The translations under genes were made by a program, and so were the position numbers. A stretch of DNA of 64,000 nt from Alternaria dauci (taxonomy: Eukaryota > Ascomycota > Dothideomycetes > Pleosporales > Pleosporaceae): assembly GCF_042100115.1 (NCBI RefSeq), contig NC_091272.1, forward strand, positions 5,332,001 through 5,396,000, read 5' to 3'. The notes beneath the pieces are model-generated. The model worked only from the letters and a program-made list of their open reading frames with translations. It searched no databases and was not told the DNA's origin. Position 1 is the stretch's first letter; each line of letters begins with the position of its first letter. This document shows, one piece after another, positions 45,890 to 58,055 of this stretch.

Positions 45890-48587
45890 GAGAGAAGTTA
45901 AGGAAGCTGGGGGGAGCTTCGCTCCACCTCTTATTCCGCTCCAGCCGTTTGCGTACCGCTCCCCACGACACCCCGCATGTGCACATCACTTCCTGTAGCA
46001 ACCTCATCGGTCGTACATAGTAATCTACATTCGGGGTAACATCGTCAAGCAATCCTCTGGAAACAAGCAGTTGCTGTAAAACATGACGTGGTTCAGGCCC
46101 CTCTTGCCCCTCCAGGGCCTGCCAAGACAAGTGCGGAGACCAGCCACGTGCGCGTTTTCGGGAAATTGTTCAGGGACACAGCGCGGCAAGCTCCTAGGAA
46201 CTTTCCATCACATTTCCATCTCAGCTTCCAATCTAGCGCGACCAGGGGACGCGTACTATTGCATTTGAATTCGCCAGTTTTGGCGACTTGTCAGCTGGAC
46301 ACCGCGCCCTCCACCCTCAAAGACACCTTCCAACTTTTCTGAACCTCTCAGCCTATTCTATGAGACGGGTCGGCGCCAGGGCAGAGCTATTCGTTCCTGA
46401 TGAGAATGAGCCTTAGCTTGGATGCATGGAGCCGGTGGGATATGAGGACGGTGAGGCTGTAAATTGAGATCTTGGGATGGTGTTGATCTAGAAGAGTGCG
46501 AGCCCGAAACCGAAGAAGCTAGGCGAGCCGCTCGGAAGACTCCGCCTCCATGTTCAGCTGTCTCAATCCGGTTCTTGGGCTCTCACCAACCTACTCTCCT
46601 TTCCATACGCCGGTTTCCGGATGTCGATCAGGATCCCTAACCCGCGCAACGACTAGGTTTCGATTTTCATGCATGGGACAGGTATCTCAGCGTTCCTGGC
46701 CGGCTGTCTGGCTAGCTGGCTGGTGATCGCGGCCAGCGCATGCAAGTACCCAAAACTCTATCTCCAATACCCGGCGGGTGAGTGAAGCGCTCAAATCCGC
46801 TTGCCAGGGAAAAACAACAACTCTATTACCAATACTGAGTGTTCCAACGCGCCAAAGTGACTCGCGTACGAGTCCGCCCAGATCCAATATGTTCCTGTGG
46901 TGATAGAACGGAAGCGCTATTACGACACATAAATATCTCTACTGAGATTGAAAGCGCTGATCATGCAGCCGATTAGCACGGCAAAGTCCTTTCGATAGAC
47001 CCTACGGCACCACCAGTGCACTACCTCACAACGTCTAGATGAAGGAGCCACTACAGTAACCCCTTTCCGCATCAGTCACCCGCGTTTCATGCGTTTCCTC
47101 GAAAGACGCAATCCCATTCGTCAGCTAAGTATTTCGCAAGTAGTATTGGCCAATCAGAGGTACCCGGGCAACTACCGGTAGTCCATCTGTCAATCCACTT
47201 GTGGCAGGACGTGCGACAGTAGCTGCACAAGACTGCTTGCATCTCGATCAGGTCCATACCAGCACAGTCAAGTCGGGCTTGAATCCGCTGTGCTCTAGTA
47301 TCAGGCTCTCCAACACACATCCTGTGTGCGGGGCATCGACAGCAAAACTTCGGGATGACGAACCATTCACCGTCATCTGCGAGAATAGAGTAAAAGTACA
47401 GCGGTGTACGTGGATGTTGCTGAGAACGCTGGTGACCGCAAAGTAAGTGACGGTTTCCCGACAGCTTATTGTCTTGACAACTAAAGTTTTGTACAACAGT
47501 CGTACAGCTAGCAGCGACGAGCACATACGTAGACACGTTACCATTGTGATATTGAAAAAAACTAGCATGAGATACTGGCGCCTTAGGTTCATAGTACTTG
47601 CAGTATCCCGACGTCAGCGTATCGAAATCGGTCAAGTATTCACCTATCGGAGCGACCGCCAGACGTTGTGACAACGCATGTATAGCAATTCACTTTGAAT
47701 TGCTGCCGGGTACAAGCACCACGCCCTGCGTCCATGTATAGACGACAAGCAACGTCCCCGGAACATATCCACGTGTGCCTGGTCTGGGTTCATGAAAGAC
47801 TGTGGGTGCCCACTACTAGCTCGACATACACCAAACTTTAAATCGGACGTAAGGGTACTGGGTGAGCATCATCCAATTTGGGCGCTGATCCTGGTGCGGC
47901 GATGGAAACCGTCCTACACAGTTTGAGGGCAGAGATCTGCAACAGCATTACATGGCACTTCGGCACTAGTGCATGCATCCATCACTCGTGGTCGCGGTAT
48001 CGAGGGCGGAACGTCTACCGGCACAGATGGGCCCGTTGCTAGCGTGAGTGCTAAGCGGACCAGTGGAGGGCCCCTCCGCCCGGGCCGTCGTTCACGCAAG
48101 CTAGCAGAAGTTGCAAAACCCGCGATTGGCCAACTCTGGGATATGATGGTGGGTTTGTTCGCACCTGAGCCTTCCCGAATACTAGTCTCAGCCCGAATCT
48201 GGTAAGCTCACAAGTTACGCGCCAGGAACGTTAACACCGAGACGAGGCTGGACACCATCAAAACCCCGCTCTTTTGTCATGCCGATATGGGCTTCGGCAT
48301 AGATACTTCCAGTGGATCGCATACCTGACCCCCATCATATCGTCCAAGACCAAACAGCCGGGTCGGGCCAGAACCTCGTCGGACCGTGGAGATACGGAAG
48401 ATCCTCGGACGCTACTCCATTCTGTAGCCTATGTCCTACAAGTTGACATCTACGGGACTCTTACCTATAGATTGAATCCTGGTTTCGCAAAGCATACATG
48501 TTTTCTTGGTCGAGACCCCGCTGGATCACATCATAGCCACCGGGCAATTCAGCGGCATCCAAGATACGGCCATCCGCGAGCGCACAG
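45890..48587. other. Gene-poor stretch next to the GH92 remnant
   Basis: About 2.7 kb without a secure gene. A minus-strand frame (47674-47087, 195 codons, Cys-rich) has no domain and is of a length expected by chance. A plus-strand GTAAGT at 47443 followed by CTTGAC is intron-like but has no coding partner. A short palindrome (GGAGCgaaGCTCC) lies at about 45914, next to the point where GH92 similarity stops. Confidence 0.35.
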
Positions 48588-50055
48588 ATGTCTTCCCAGT
48601 TCGACAATTGGAGAAGCGACCCGAGTGAAACACATGGTCCATTGATGAGCGTTACTTGTTGGTCGCTTGGTGGGGTCTCCTTTCTCTTCATCGCTCTTCG
48701 CTGCGGCATCCGTCAAAACCAAAAGAAGTTTTGGTGTGATGACGGCGTGCTTGCAGTCAGTTGGGTGAGTGATCTCGACACTCAAAGCAGAGAAGTAGTC
48801 ATTAACGCAACTCAGTTCTTACTCCTTATTCAACTCATCTTGAACCAACTAAGTATAAACTTGGGATTCGGAAAGCACGCACTTGACAGTAAGACACGAT
48901 AGGAGACCCGATGGTACCTTCCTCTAACCCATCATTTAGTCGACTTCTCTCATTTGGACCGCATCACGTATTATGGTGCATCTGCGCTCACCGCATCTAT
49001 CACCGCTATCATCTTGAGCAAAATCTCGTTTGGAATCACCTTGCTCCGATTGACTGAGGGATGGCTAAGGGCCTACGTCTGGTTCGCCATAATTACCCTG
49101 TTCGTCTTCGCAGTACCGGTGGCTGTCCTTCCTTGGGTCCTTTGCAAGCCTTTGACTAAAACCTTCGTGGATATCTTACCTGGCACATGTATCGACAAAC
49201 ATCCTTCCGTACAATACGCGAGGTTTCAAGCTGGTTCGTAGAGATCCTATGGTGATCCGTTATGCCAAAGCGACTGATATGGGGCACAGCATGGGCCGCA
49301 ATCATGGATATTTCTCTAGCACTACTACCTTGGAAAATCCTGTGGAGTCTGAAAATGCGTATGGCGGAGAAAATTGGAGTTGGTGTAGCGATGAGCTTGG
49401 GGCTGTTGTAAGTTGATTTTGATTGACAACAAAGGCGGTGCTGACAGAGTTGAAGAGCAGGAGCCACTGCTATTGTCCGAGCAAGATATGTCGAACTGCT
49501 GCAAACCCAGGATCTATCATGTAAGACCAGTCAAAGATCAGGTTGTGGCGATCGCTGACAGAACCAGACGAAGCATACAACTCCGTCATCTGGTCGACAG
49601 CAGAGTCCGCCATGACAATCGTTGCCACGTCCATTCCCATACTGCGTGTCTTCTTCAAGCAAGCCGTCAACGAAGCGATGTCAAACTACCACAACTCATG
49701 GAGTCGAAGCAGATCGAAATCTCATGCTTCAGGAAGCACTCCTTCTAATCCTTCGAATAATGCAAGCTCACTTGCACGCGACAACATACGTCGTTTGAGC
49801 AAGAAGACATCACGCATCACAGGAAACACAAGTACAGACTCTCTGTTCAGAGATGATGATACTGTGAAACCAGGTCCTAAGGAGGGCTCCATAGAGTTGA
49901 ATGATCTTGTTGTCGACGAGAAGACTGGACGCGTTACAGCTTCGACTCCCGAGTCGTTGCCAGACTCTATAACATGCGCACACATGCACGCGGTGGATTG
50001 GCCTTTGAAAAATTATCCCGTGTCACAGACGGCAGCAGATGGTAGCAGCGGATGA
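48588..50055 (+). CDS. Rhodopsin-domain (PTH11-like) receptor, six exons
   Basis: Exons 48588-48764, 48816-48888, 48940-49233, 49290-49407, 49456-49520 and 49568-50055 join in frame to 404 residues; introns are 47-56 bp. The fifth acceptor is TTGAAG at 49455; the next AG (49461) would break the frame, so this choice is set by LLAGATAIVRARYVELLQTQ. The seven-helix rhodopsin domain is complete: SLGGVSFLFIALRCGIRQN, KKFWCDDGVLAVSW (conserved DD), ILNQLSINLGFGKH, IILSKISFGITLLRL, WFAIITLFVFAVPVAVLPWV, AAIMDISLALLPWKILWSL and SAMTIVATSIPILRVFF. The tail of about 130 residues is Ser/Asn-rich, with the acidic end typical of these proteins. It is probably a surface or lipid-cue receptor; ligand unknown. 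Confidence 0.9.
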
Positions 50056-50806
50056 GGGAGTTAGTCCGATACTTCGACTTGGTATCGCTCACAATGTCCC
50101 AACTATAGTATCGAATTACGAATTATTGGCCAACATTCGGCATCACGTAGGGACTAGCGCATCTTCCATACTGGTGACCTCGAATTTCGGATAGATTTCG
50201 TGTTGGCTACTTCGATTTATCCTGAACCTAAGTCGTCAGCTCCAAATAAAACCTGGGTGCCGATCCTATTCGCCCTCCTGCCGTGTGTCTTAGCCCGCTC
50301 GGGCTAGTGCCATCTGGAGATCTGCAGGCCCGCCTCCACGACCCGGCGGACTCCTAGGTAGCGCAACTGCGTGCCCAACACTCGAGCAACGCCTAGTATC
50401 CCCGGACCACCAGGACGCACTATGCGCGCATCAGGGGCTCTGTCGCTGTCTCAATCAACTACGTCGGTACCATGTACCCGCCCAATCAACCCAGATTTGA
50501 TGCTCCGGCACACCACAATGAACATGCTAGGTCGTGTCTCTAGAGTCTAGCATGTCAGGCGCGATTTTGAGGCTGCACTGACGCTCCATCCATCCTACTT
50601 GGCCCTTCTATCGGCCTTTCAATAATAGAATCAATGTTCTACGCTCGCGCAGAAGGTTTGCTATGATGTAGGCCCGTACAAACGCCACGATACCCGTCCG
50701 ATGATCAGGCACGCCACTCCTGAATTATACTTCCGGCATTAACACAGCTTATGATGATTGGGCACTCTACCATGCGGTTCGCCATCGCGACTTCACACCC
50801 TCCAGG
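50056..50806. other. Intergenic
   Basis: 3' flank of the receptor gene and promoter of the peroxidase gene. Nothing recognised. Confidence 0.4.
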
Positions 50807-50814
50807 TATAATAA
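50807..50814 (+). promoter_or_regulatory. TATA-like element of the peroxidase gene
   Basis: TATAATAA lies 84 bases before the ATG of the heme-thiolate peroxidase, with pyrimidine-rich sequence between them. Confidence 0.35.
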
Positions 50815-50890
50815 GACTACGAGTACTAACTTGCTTCGCTCTTTACCGTCACCTACGCTCCTTAGCATTCACCAACACTCGATCGCAGAC

Positions 50891-52434
50891 ATGAAAGCTT
50901 CAATCTTCTGCAGCGCTGCCCTCTTTTCCTTGGCTGCATTTGCCTTTCCAGCCAACCTTCTCAACAACCTCAACAAGGACATCAGTGCTGAACAGCTCGC
51001 GGAGATCACTGAGTTGGCAGCAACGATCTCAAGAGAGGTACAGAAGAAGCGCCAACTCGGTACCAGCATTTTACCGCCTGGGTTCAATGCAAAGGCTCAG
51101 CGCATCAGCACTACTGGCGAGCATGCATATGTATGTCGTGTTACGGATATCGGAGGTTCTGGGGCAAGGAGTGCTAACAGCTGGATGCATAGATTGCACC
51201 AGGTCCAAACGACCTCCGTGGACCATGCCCAGGCCTGAATGTCATGGCGAATCACGGCTACCTCCCTCGGAATGGAATGGCAACTCTCACGCAATTGACA
51301 CTGGCGTCGAATGAAGGTACGTTCATCTTTGATACGTCATTAGTCCGCTTTCTTACAACATCATAGTGTTCGGGATGGGTCTTGAACTCTCTGGCTTCCT
51401 GTCAGTGCTTGCCACGGTCATGGGTGGCGACATTACCTCAGTCTCTATCGGCGGCAAGGCAAAGAGCAGCGGACTACTTGGTGGACTAGTTGGCGGTCTT
51501 ACTTCTGGCCTTGGTCTGCTCGGAGAGCCACAAGGGTTGAGTGGAACACACAACCGCTTCGAGGCCGACTGCTCTCCTACACGGGGCGATGTCTACAAAA
51601 CGTATGGTTTGCCCTATACCGTTGCGCAGCCATGTGACTAACCAACTATAGCGGCGACCCAGTCTCCCTGAATCTCCCACAGTTCGAGCAGTTGATTGCC
51701 ATGCCTGTGGGTCCTAATGGCTACGATCTCACGGTCATGCATCCCTTCCGTGGCATGCGATACAAGGATTCTGTTGCTACAAATGGACATTATTGGGCTG
51801 GACCAGTAACACACTTTGCGATCAACACTGCGACATACCTTTTCACCTACAACTTCTTCGCCAATCACTCTGCGCAGTACCCAGAAGGCTACCTTGACGC
51901 CGAGACGCTCAAGTCGTTCGAGGGCGTCACTGGAGTAAAGGGAAGCTTTAAGTGGGCCTCAGGTCGTGAGAGGATTCCAGAAAACGTATGTACATTGCGT
52001 CTTCCTCGCAGTCTTTTACATAGGCTAATCCAAACTCTTAGTGGTACCGCCGCGCCATCGGTGACGATTATGGGATCACAGCCTTCGCTCTCGAAGCTGT
52101 AGGTGCGCTCCAAGCACTTCCTTACATGGCTGTCATTGGCGGCAACACTGGAAAACCCAATACCTTTACTGGTGTTAATATTGCTGACCTCACTGGCGGC
52201 GTCTTCAATGCTGAGACATTACTCCAAGGAAACAACCTCATGTGTTTCGCATTCCAGGCCGTCAACTCTGCCGCTCCGGATATCCTCAAGGGCTTACTCG
52301 GCAATGTTCTGGCTGCTGTCCAGAAACTGACCGAAGCGCTGAACCCAATCCTTATGGATCTCGGTTGCCCACAGCTTGCAAAGTACGATAGATCCCTGCT
52401 TTCAAAATTCCCAGGAGCTGGGGCTGGAATCTAG
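50891..52434 (+). CDS. Secreted heme-thiolate peroxidase (chloroperoxidase/peroxygenase family)
   Basis: Five exons (50891-51130, 51193-51316, 51367-51601, 51652-51985, 52042-52434) give 441 residues. The ATG opens on a signal peptide (MKASIFCSAALFSLAAFAFP). The proximal heme ligand motif is in RGPCPGLNVMANHGYLPRNG (PCP 91-93, Cys92), the mark of the Peroxidase_2 family. The acid-base region reads HNRFEADCSPTR: Glu187-Ala-Asp189, where unspecific peroxygenases usually have EHD or EGD, followed by the TR of the long-type enzymes. Heme-thiolate peroxidases use H2O2 to halogenate or oxygenate substrates outside the cell. A Gly/Leu-rich insert (about 156-175) precedes the EAD. Introns are 50-62 bp with CTAAC branch points. 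Peroxygenase rather than chloroperoxidase activity is likely from the Arg194 but unproven. Confidence 0.92.
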
Positions 52435-53233
52435 TTGGCCACGAGGACATAGTGTACAAACAAACTTTCGTTGTTTTCACTTCACGTGTTGTATTCATAC
52501 GTCTACCAGTCATTAGTGAGAGTGGATTTGACTCAAAGCTTCTGACACTCGTTCTTTCTTGGTATGCTATTTCGAGCGTTACAGCACAGCAGGGGTTATG
52601 AGTGGTTACAGCAACATGTGTGCAGCCGAGCAAGCTGTCCCGTTAACGCAACCTCTCTCGCGCACTTCAACCATCAACAGTCTCAAGGCTTTTGTTGTTG
52701 GTTAACACAATATTCGGGTATGTTCACCTGAATTTGGGCGTCATATTGTCTATCATAGATAATGCGTTCGTCTTTGAGTGGCACTAAATTGTAATCGCTA
52801 CTCCAACGATTAGTCGCAAGAATCAGTCCCGCACAGCAGGGTCAAGCAAGGGGAAAACGCTACCTACGACACAATCCTACGTGGCTGAGGCAAAAATCAG
52901 GCCAGAATTTCGACTTTGCCTATACTCTTGGCAGATGAGAAACAGTTGCGGCGAAACGGTGGTATTCATTATTGGCTTTCGGAACCGTGCGCACGGCAGC
53001 GCAAGTAAAAAGCTTTTGCGATTATGTCGTCTATCTGGGCTCGGTGTCTACAATTTGCGTCCATACGGGGTGGTCCCAAGGCGCCGCGTCGGATGTTGGC
53101 ATTGGCCAAGATGTGCGAAACCCTGCATGTGTTACAGAGGTGCCTCAAATGTCGGGACACACGCTTCCAGGCCAACACCAAGCCTTGGTGCTAAGGCATC
53201 TACGTACGCTTCAACTTCAAAACTTGAACAGCA
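52435..53233. other. Intergenic
   Basis: Between the peroxidase and CHRD genes, same strand. No gene or repeat recognised. Confidence 0.4.
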
Positions 53234-53239
53234 TATAAA
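53234..53239 (+). promoter_or_regulatory. TATA box of the CHRD gene
   Basis: TATAAA 171 bases before the ATG, followed by a long CT-rich leader (about 53290-53355), typical of a strongly expressed fungal gene. Confidence 0.5.
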
Positions 53240-53409
53240 GAGTTCCGGAACGGTTCGTTAAGATTTCTGCAGGAATAATCCACTGTTGACCAGTCTTTCT
53301 TCACTTCCGTTCATTTATTCATTCACTTCTTTCTTGTTGTCTCCTTCTTTTAACAAGACGTTTACCGCACACTTTTGAAGAGAACCTGATATCAACATAT
53401 TACGCCATA

Positions 53410-54021
53410 ATGTATACCATCGCTTTCGCCACTATTGCAAGCCTGGTGCTCGGCGCGACCGCTGCGCCACTCGACATCAGCAGCGGCCGCGTTCAGCTGC
53501 AACTCTCCATCGATCTCGGCGGCGAAGGGGCCGCTGCCGCTGGAGTCGTCGATGCTCAGCAGCTTTTCCATTTCTCTTCCACACACTTCGTCAATGCTGT
53601 CCCAGAAGAAGTCGTCAACGGCACCGAGCCGACTGGCGGTCTCGCCGGCGCATCCGGCACCTTTAACTTTGGCATCAACAGTGCCTCAAACATGATCTGT
53701 TACAACATCACGCTGCACAACTTCCAAGGCGAATTCGACTCTCCCGCAACCACGGCGACGCATATACACGAGGCCGCACGTGGTGCTAGTGGACCACCCC
53801 GAATCTCATTTCCGAACCCGGAGCCGGTGGAAGGAAGCGAAGCAGTCAGGAACAGCGCAGGGTGTATACAAGGCCCTTTCACGACTGGCGTTATGGTTGA
53901 AGGTGTGGATTCGGGCGAGGGTTTCCACGTCAGCATGATTGAGGCAAACCCGGCAGCTTTTATGGCGGATACTCACTCGAGTCTGGCGCTGCCTGGTGCG
54001 GTGAGGGGGCAGATGGCATGA
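53410..54021 (+). CDS. Secreted CHRD-domain protein
   Basis: An intronless gene for 203 residues. The signal peptide is MYTIAFATIASLVLGATAAP. The mature part is a single CHRD (chordin-like) domain: FHFSSTHFVNAVPEEVVNG (start), GTFNFGINSASNMICYNITL, ATTATHIHEAARGASGPPRI (the conserved THIHxxxxGxxGP block), GVMVEGVDSGEGFHVSMIEA, and a closing ALPGAVRGQM matching the family's PxGAIRGQ end. In fungi these are small extracellular proteins of unknown function. Two cysteines (in MICYN and AGCIQG) could pair. Four NxT/NxS sequons are scarce; one (NIT) is in the core. Confidence 0.9.
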   Translation: MYTIAFATIASLVLGATAAPLDISSGRVQLQLSIDLGGEGAAAAGVVDAQQLFHFSSTHFVNAVPEEVVNGTEPTGGLAGASGTFNFGINSASNMICYNITLHNFQGEFDSPATTATHIHEAARGASGPPRISFPNPEPVEGSEAVRNSAGCIQGPFTTGVMVEGVDSGEGFHVSMIEANPAAFMADTHSSLALPGAVRGQMA

Positions 54022-54407
54022 TCAATGGTTCTGACATATGTCTGCCCAGTAATTGTAATGTAGGCTCTTTACATATTGCTATTCCAGTTGGTTGTAGATA
54101 TATCCGCTGTCTACGAAACCGTCACTCGATGATGAGCTGAACGACAACCAGATTACCTCGCCGCTGGTTGCTGGATAAATAGAGGTTCGAGCAAGCACTT
54201 CCAAATAGATTTATCAAGATCTTCCAGAAAAGTTTTCCATCGCGTGTGCGGTTTTGTTTGTCTATGCAAGTCACACTGACCAGTCGACCTATATGATACA
54301 GCTTTCCGATATACGTGAAGTTTCCAATCGGCTGGCGATGGGAGTCCATGGTGGAGATGATTCTTTCTGAGCTCCCTGGTGCAAAATTCGCGATGTGTAC
54401 CGGGTGT
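54022..54407. other. Convergent 3' spacer
   Basis: Tail-to-tail region between the CHRD gene and the four-helix protein. A minus-strand frame continues here but belongs to no supported exon. Confidence 0.45.
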
Positions 54408-55256
54408 TCATTCAGCTTTCTCCAAAATATGCATCCTACCCTCTGCCCTTTTCTCCCAAGCTGCTCGTCTCCTAGCAGACCAGACCTGGACAGCATAACT
54501 TATGACCAACCCCAAACCTAGTATGAGCATGGGCGCAAGCAGCCATCGAACGGTTTTCTGTTTGCCATAACAGTTAGCTTCCAGGCCTTGCGTTATGCGT
54601 TCTTGGACCGCATGCTTACTATCTTATCACAAGCCTGTCTTTTCACGCCATCATCTAGTTGCGTGATGACGGGTAACATGACACATGCTGCTAGTTCGCG
54701 TGTACAGGTGAATTTGGTGTTGTATTCGTTCAGGGCTGTTGGCGCGCGGCAACGCTTCGATGATTGGTAATGGAGTATCGTAGACCAAATAACGGAGACT
54801 AGTGTGCTGGTGAAGGACGCGATTGCAAAAGTCACAGCGACGGTATACGGAGCTATACTTTGAAAGCAAGAGCGAGAGTTCTGAGTAGTTATAAGCAGCA
54901 AGTAAGATATACTGTGTGGAAAGAACAATTACCTTCATTTCCTCTTCCACCATGTTTCTTCTCTTCACTCGTGAGACACAGATACCTAGGAAACCTGCTG
55001 CGATACCAAAGACTGCTCGGACAAGCGCTAATCTGTCGGGGGTCTCGAGATAGTCGACAGCAATCCATTGTTGTCTTATTTGCTGCTCCTCGTGCAGATC
55101 ATCTGGCTCCCTCCAGATGTACCATGCGCCAGCCGGAAAGGATTGCGCCAGGAGCCATTTCGCATGGCCTGTAAGGCCGAGTGTGCCGATAGATACGACC
55201 AAGAGTAATACAGCAATCGTAAGGGGTAGACGTTGGCATAGTTCTGGGGGCGACAT
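54408..55256 (-). CDS. Four-helix membrane protein, three exons, unknown
   Basis: Exons 55256-54933, 54880-54620 and 54557-54408 join in frame to 244 residues. The second intron (54619-54558: GTAAGC donor, GCTAAC branch, AACAG acceptor) matters: without it translation stops 9 codons after its donor and the last helix is lost. I chose the ATG at 55256 because MSPPELCQRLPL precedes a helix; a longer frame starts 29 codons upstream. Helices are LPLTIAVLLLVVSIGTLGL, ALVRAVFGIAAGFLGICVS, YTVAVTFAIASFTSTLVSVI and WLLAPMLILGLGLVISYAVQ. The loop after helix 2 is charged (RVKRRNMVEEEMK) and the C-terminus is basic and helical (ARRRAAWEKRAEGRMHILEK). The layout is tetraspan-like, but I recognise no family. 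Confidence 0.75.
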
Positions 55257-56018
55257 CTCGTTCCTATGCCGTGAGAGTCGAGAGAGTGGATCGAGACTTT
55301 GTGAGAAAGAAAGGTGAAGAAGCAGCCTACATGAGGGGTGCACATACTTCCTTCCAGAATGCCTAACTCATTTAACGATGCATTGTCAGCAGTTACCGTT
55401 CATCCACAGCCTCAAGGACCTGCGTACACCGGTCGGCTCGGTATTGGGTCAGTGGCCTGGACCTGCGTGGCTGCGGGTTCCTGCCCGTGCTGCACCCGTT
55501 TGAACAACCATCATAAATCGAGTTTGCCATCTCGAAGTGCCTCAATGATACAGTTCCCGGCTTTCAACATAGTGAGTAGCCTGTTCTGCATGAAAGCCGA
55601 AGTTGGCAACATACCAGCATGGCTACGATGTGTAGGAACTGTAATTGGTAGAGTCCGTGGTAAGCGTTGCAGTACTGCCACTCCTTAGCGCTGACTCGGG
55701 GCCAAGACTGACAAATCGGATTGTGGGGCGACTGGAGCCAAAGTCTGCCTTGTGGATCGTCGAATTAAGACGTTTAATAAAAAGAGCCTGCCCATAGAAT
55801 GGATTGATGCGCTGTCTTCAGATCTGCTGGACGCCACATCGAGACCTAACATTGGCTAGCGTTCCACTGGTACCATATTTTGGGGTTAACCCAGCACGGA
55901 CGTGTAAGCATACCGAAAGCGCATCGATTTTTCAAGCGGGTGGATTCATTGATATACCACAGCCTTCCTAACCACATTCATGGCCTATTCTCGTCCTACA
56001 TGTCTGCTTCTTTTCGCT
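55257..56018. other. Intergenic
   Basis: Upstream of the four-helix gene and downstream of the receptor-like gene, both minus strand. Nothing recognised. Confidence 0.4.
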
Positions 56019-57158
56019 TCATCGTCGTTCCCCAGCTTCGTGTAGCGGTACACCACCCAGCTCCGCCGTTCCCTGCTGCCCCTCCAGCTCGCCTCCGTTG
56101 ATGGTGTGACCGTATTTCGTCGCCATTGGTGAATATGCCGGTGCCTCTGTGTATCCGCTTCTTGTCATCTCTGGCGTACCGTAGGGATTTGTAGAGTCCC
56201 CATCGCTGGATGGAACCGGAGCGCCAGCGGCGTGGCGCTTCGAGCGCTTGAGGATGTACAATATAGCTACACCAGCGAATGCAATGACCGCAAGACCCCC
56301 GACAACGCTACCCGCAATTATACCCGTGTTATTCGAACCACCGCCGTTAGAGGGCTGGCCTTGCTCGCTAGCAGAACCCGATGTTGGAGATGGAGTAGTT
56401 GCCGAAGTTGCCGGATTGCTGTTCGATGCAGGTGTAGTGGAGGCTTCCGATTGCGACACGACTGACGTTGGGCCCGCTATGATACATCAGTAATGATCAA
56501 GGTCTAAGGTCTGCGCCGTCCCGCGTACCGTTATTCGGAAGCTCCTTATACAGAGTCGTGGACAGCAATGGATGACTTCCTGTCCAGTCGCAGTAAATAC
56601 GAGTGTACGCGTCAGAAGCGCCGGAGGTGGTGAACATGATATCCGAGTAACAGGACCCATACTCTCCATCGCTATCCGATTCGTTAACCTTGCTCATCTT
56701 ACGCGCATCTGTGCGATCCAACTCACCAAGTACTAGTTAGACCTCCAGATCCATATACCGTCGTGTGGAAGCAACTCGTCCATGCTTCGCAGCCTGTCTG
56801 TGGCAGTGGAGAAGTCGTGCTCGTTCCGCTGACCTCGAAAGCCGTGGACGCTTTACACTTTTGCCAGAGACTGCCAGTTGTGAAGAGATAGCCCTCCGAT
56901 CGAGGGAATGTCGAAATGGCCCCTGGCGTTGGGTCAGATCGTCAAACGTCGAAGCCAGTATGTAGAACTGGCGTACTCACAGATATGTTCGTCGCTTTCG
57001 GTGCCGATATCTTGGTAACCTACGACCACGATACCAGTATTGGATGCAGAGTCTTGCCTTGGGAGCACCGCAGGGGCAGTTGGTGCAGGCATTTGGGCAT
57101 TTATCAAGCCCGCTGCTGCGACGCCGACAGAGCCCAACTGCAACAGAAAGGAAAACAT
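56019..57158 (-). CDS. Single-pass surface protein with cysteine ectodomain
   Basis: Four exons (57158-56981, 56922-56727, 56671-56529, 56476-56019) join in frame to 324 residues over introns of 52-58 bp. The protein has a signal peptide (MFSFLLQLGSVGVAAAG), an ectodomain of about 140 residues, a Ser/Thr/Pro-rich stalk, one transmembrane helix (IIAGSVVGGLAVIAFAGVAI) and a tail of about 75 residues starting KRSKRH. The ectodomain has cysteines in QKCKAS, TGCEAWTSCF, TCDGEYGSCYSD and IYCDW. The mucin-like stalk followed by helix and basic anchor resembles WSC/Mid2-type wall sensors, and many Pezizomycotina proteins have this build, but the WSC cysteine pattern is not met. Function is unknown; a cell-surface sensor or wall-associated role is inference. 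Confidence 0.82.
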
Positions 57159-58055
57159 GGTGAGTTCTGACAAGCGTCTAGCAAGCTACGAGAACCAGGA
57201 ACGCAGACACCGCTCAAAATCGATGGTAAAAGAGTGACAGAGAAGCTCCTATAGTTTGCGACATTGTCGCAGAGTGGGACTTGTCTTTTAGACCCCAAAT
57301 GTCGTGTCAATTTAAGTACGCCCATCTATCTCAACATCCTAGTCACATCTGATGGCTGTGAGTGGGTGCATCAGGCACGGTAATGCGATTGGGGTTTAGA
57401 CGATATGCGGGGCGGAACTTTGCAGCACGGAAAGCGTTGGACTGGATATGCACTTGTCCTATCTCAGTATGGTTGGCGCCCGCCAATCAGGCGTCCCGTC
57501 GTGGCTGGGCTGTGAGTTTCAACTCCTAGATCCTGCTTGCAGACACCAGGATCTGGCTGCGACAAGCATCGCAATGCATGGCTAAAAATCGCCGGTTGGT
57601 GAAAGCGTGTTGGCCACGCCGAGCGCCATCGAGAACACACTGGAACCACGCGCCGACGCCTTGCGACACGCGAAACCCGGGGTCCCGGTGTGATGCTAAG
57701 TCGTCCTTCAACCTTCATCAACGCCAGAACTGAAGGATCCATCAGCCAATTTGCGAGCTACGCGATGTAGAATGATGCCAAAGCCATGTATTCGAGCGTC
57801 CGACGGTCAAATGAATCGGAACAATGCATCCGCGATGAGCGCAACGACACTTTCATAGTACCAAAAGATTCGATGTGTACGCTGAGAAAACGCGCTATCA
57901 TTGTCCACTTTGTCAGCAAATCAACATTAACCACAGTGAACACTTTGTAGCATAAGATTCAGACGAACCTCGAGGGGGAACAAGCTTGGCTGTACAACTC
58001 TGTGGGCGTCGCATAGCACAAAACGCCGGAGCTTGCTGACCCGCAAAGTGGGTCC
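57159..58055. other. Intergenic
   Basis: Promoter of the surface-protein gene and 3' flank of the permease gene. Short frames only. Confidence 0.4.

Noticed and set aside
47087..47674. Minus-strand Cys-rich frame of 195 codons
   Set aside because: No recognisable domain, an intron-like signal on the opposite strand, and chance-level length. Kept out of the gene list.
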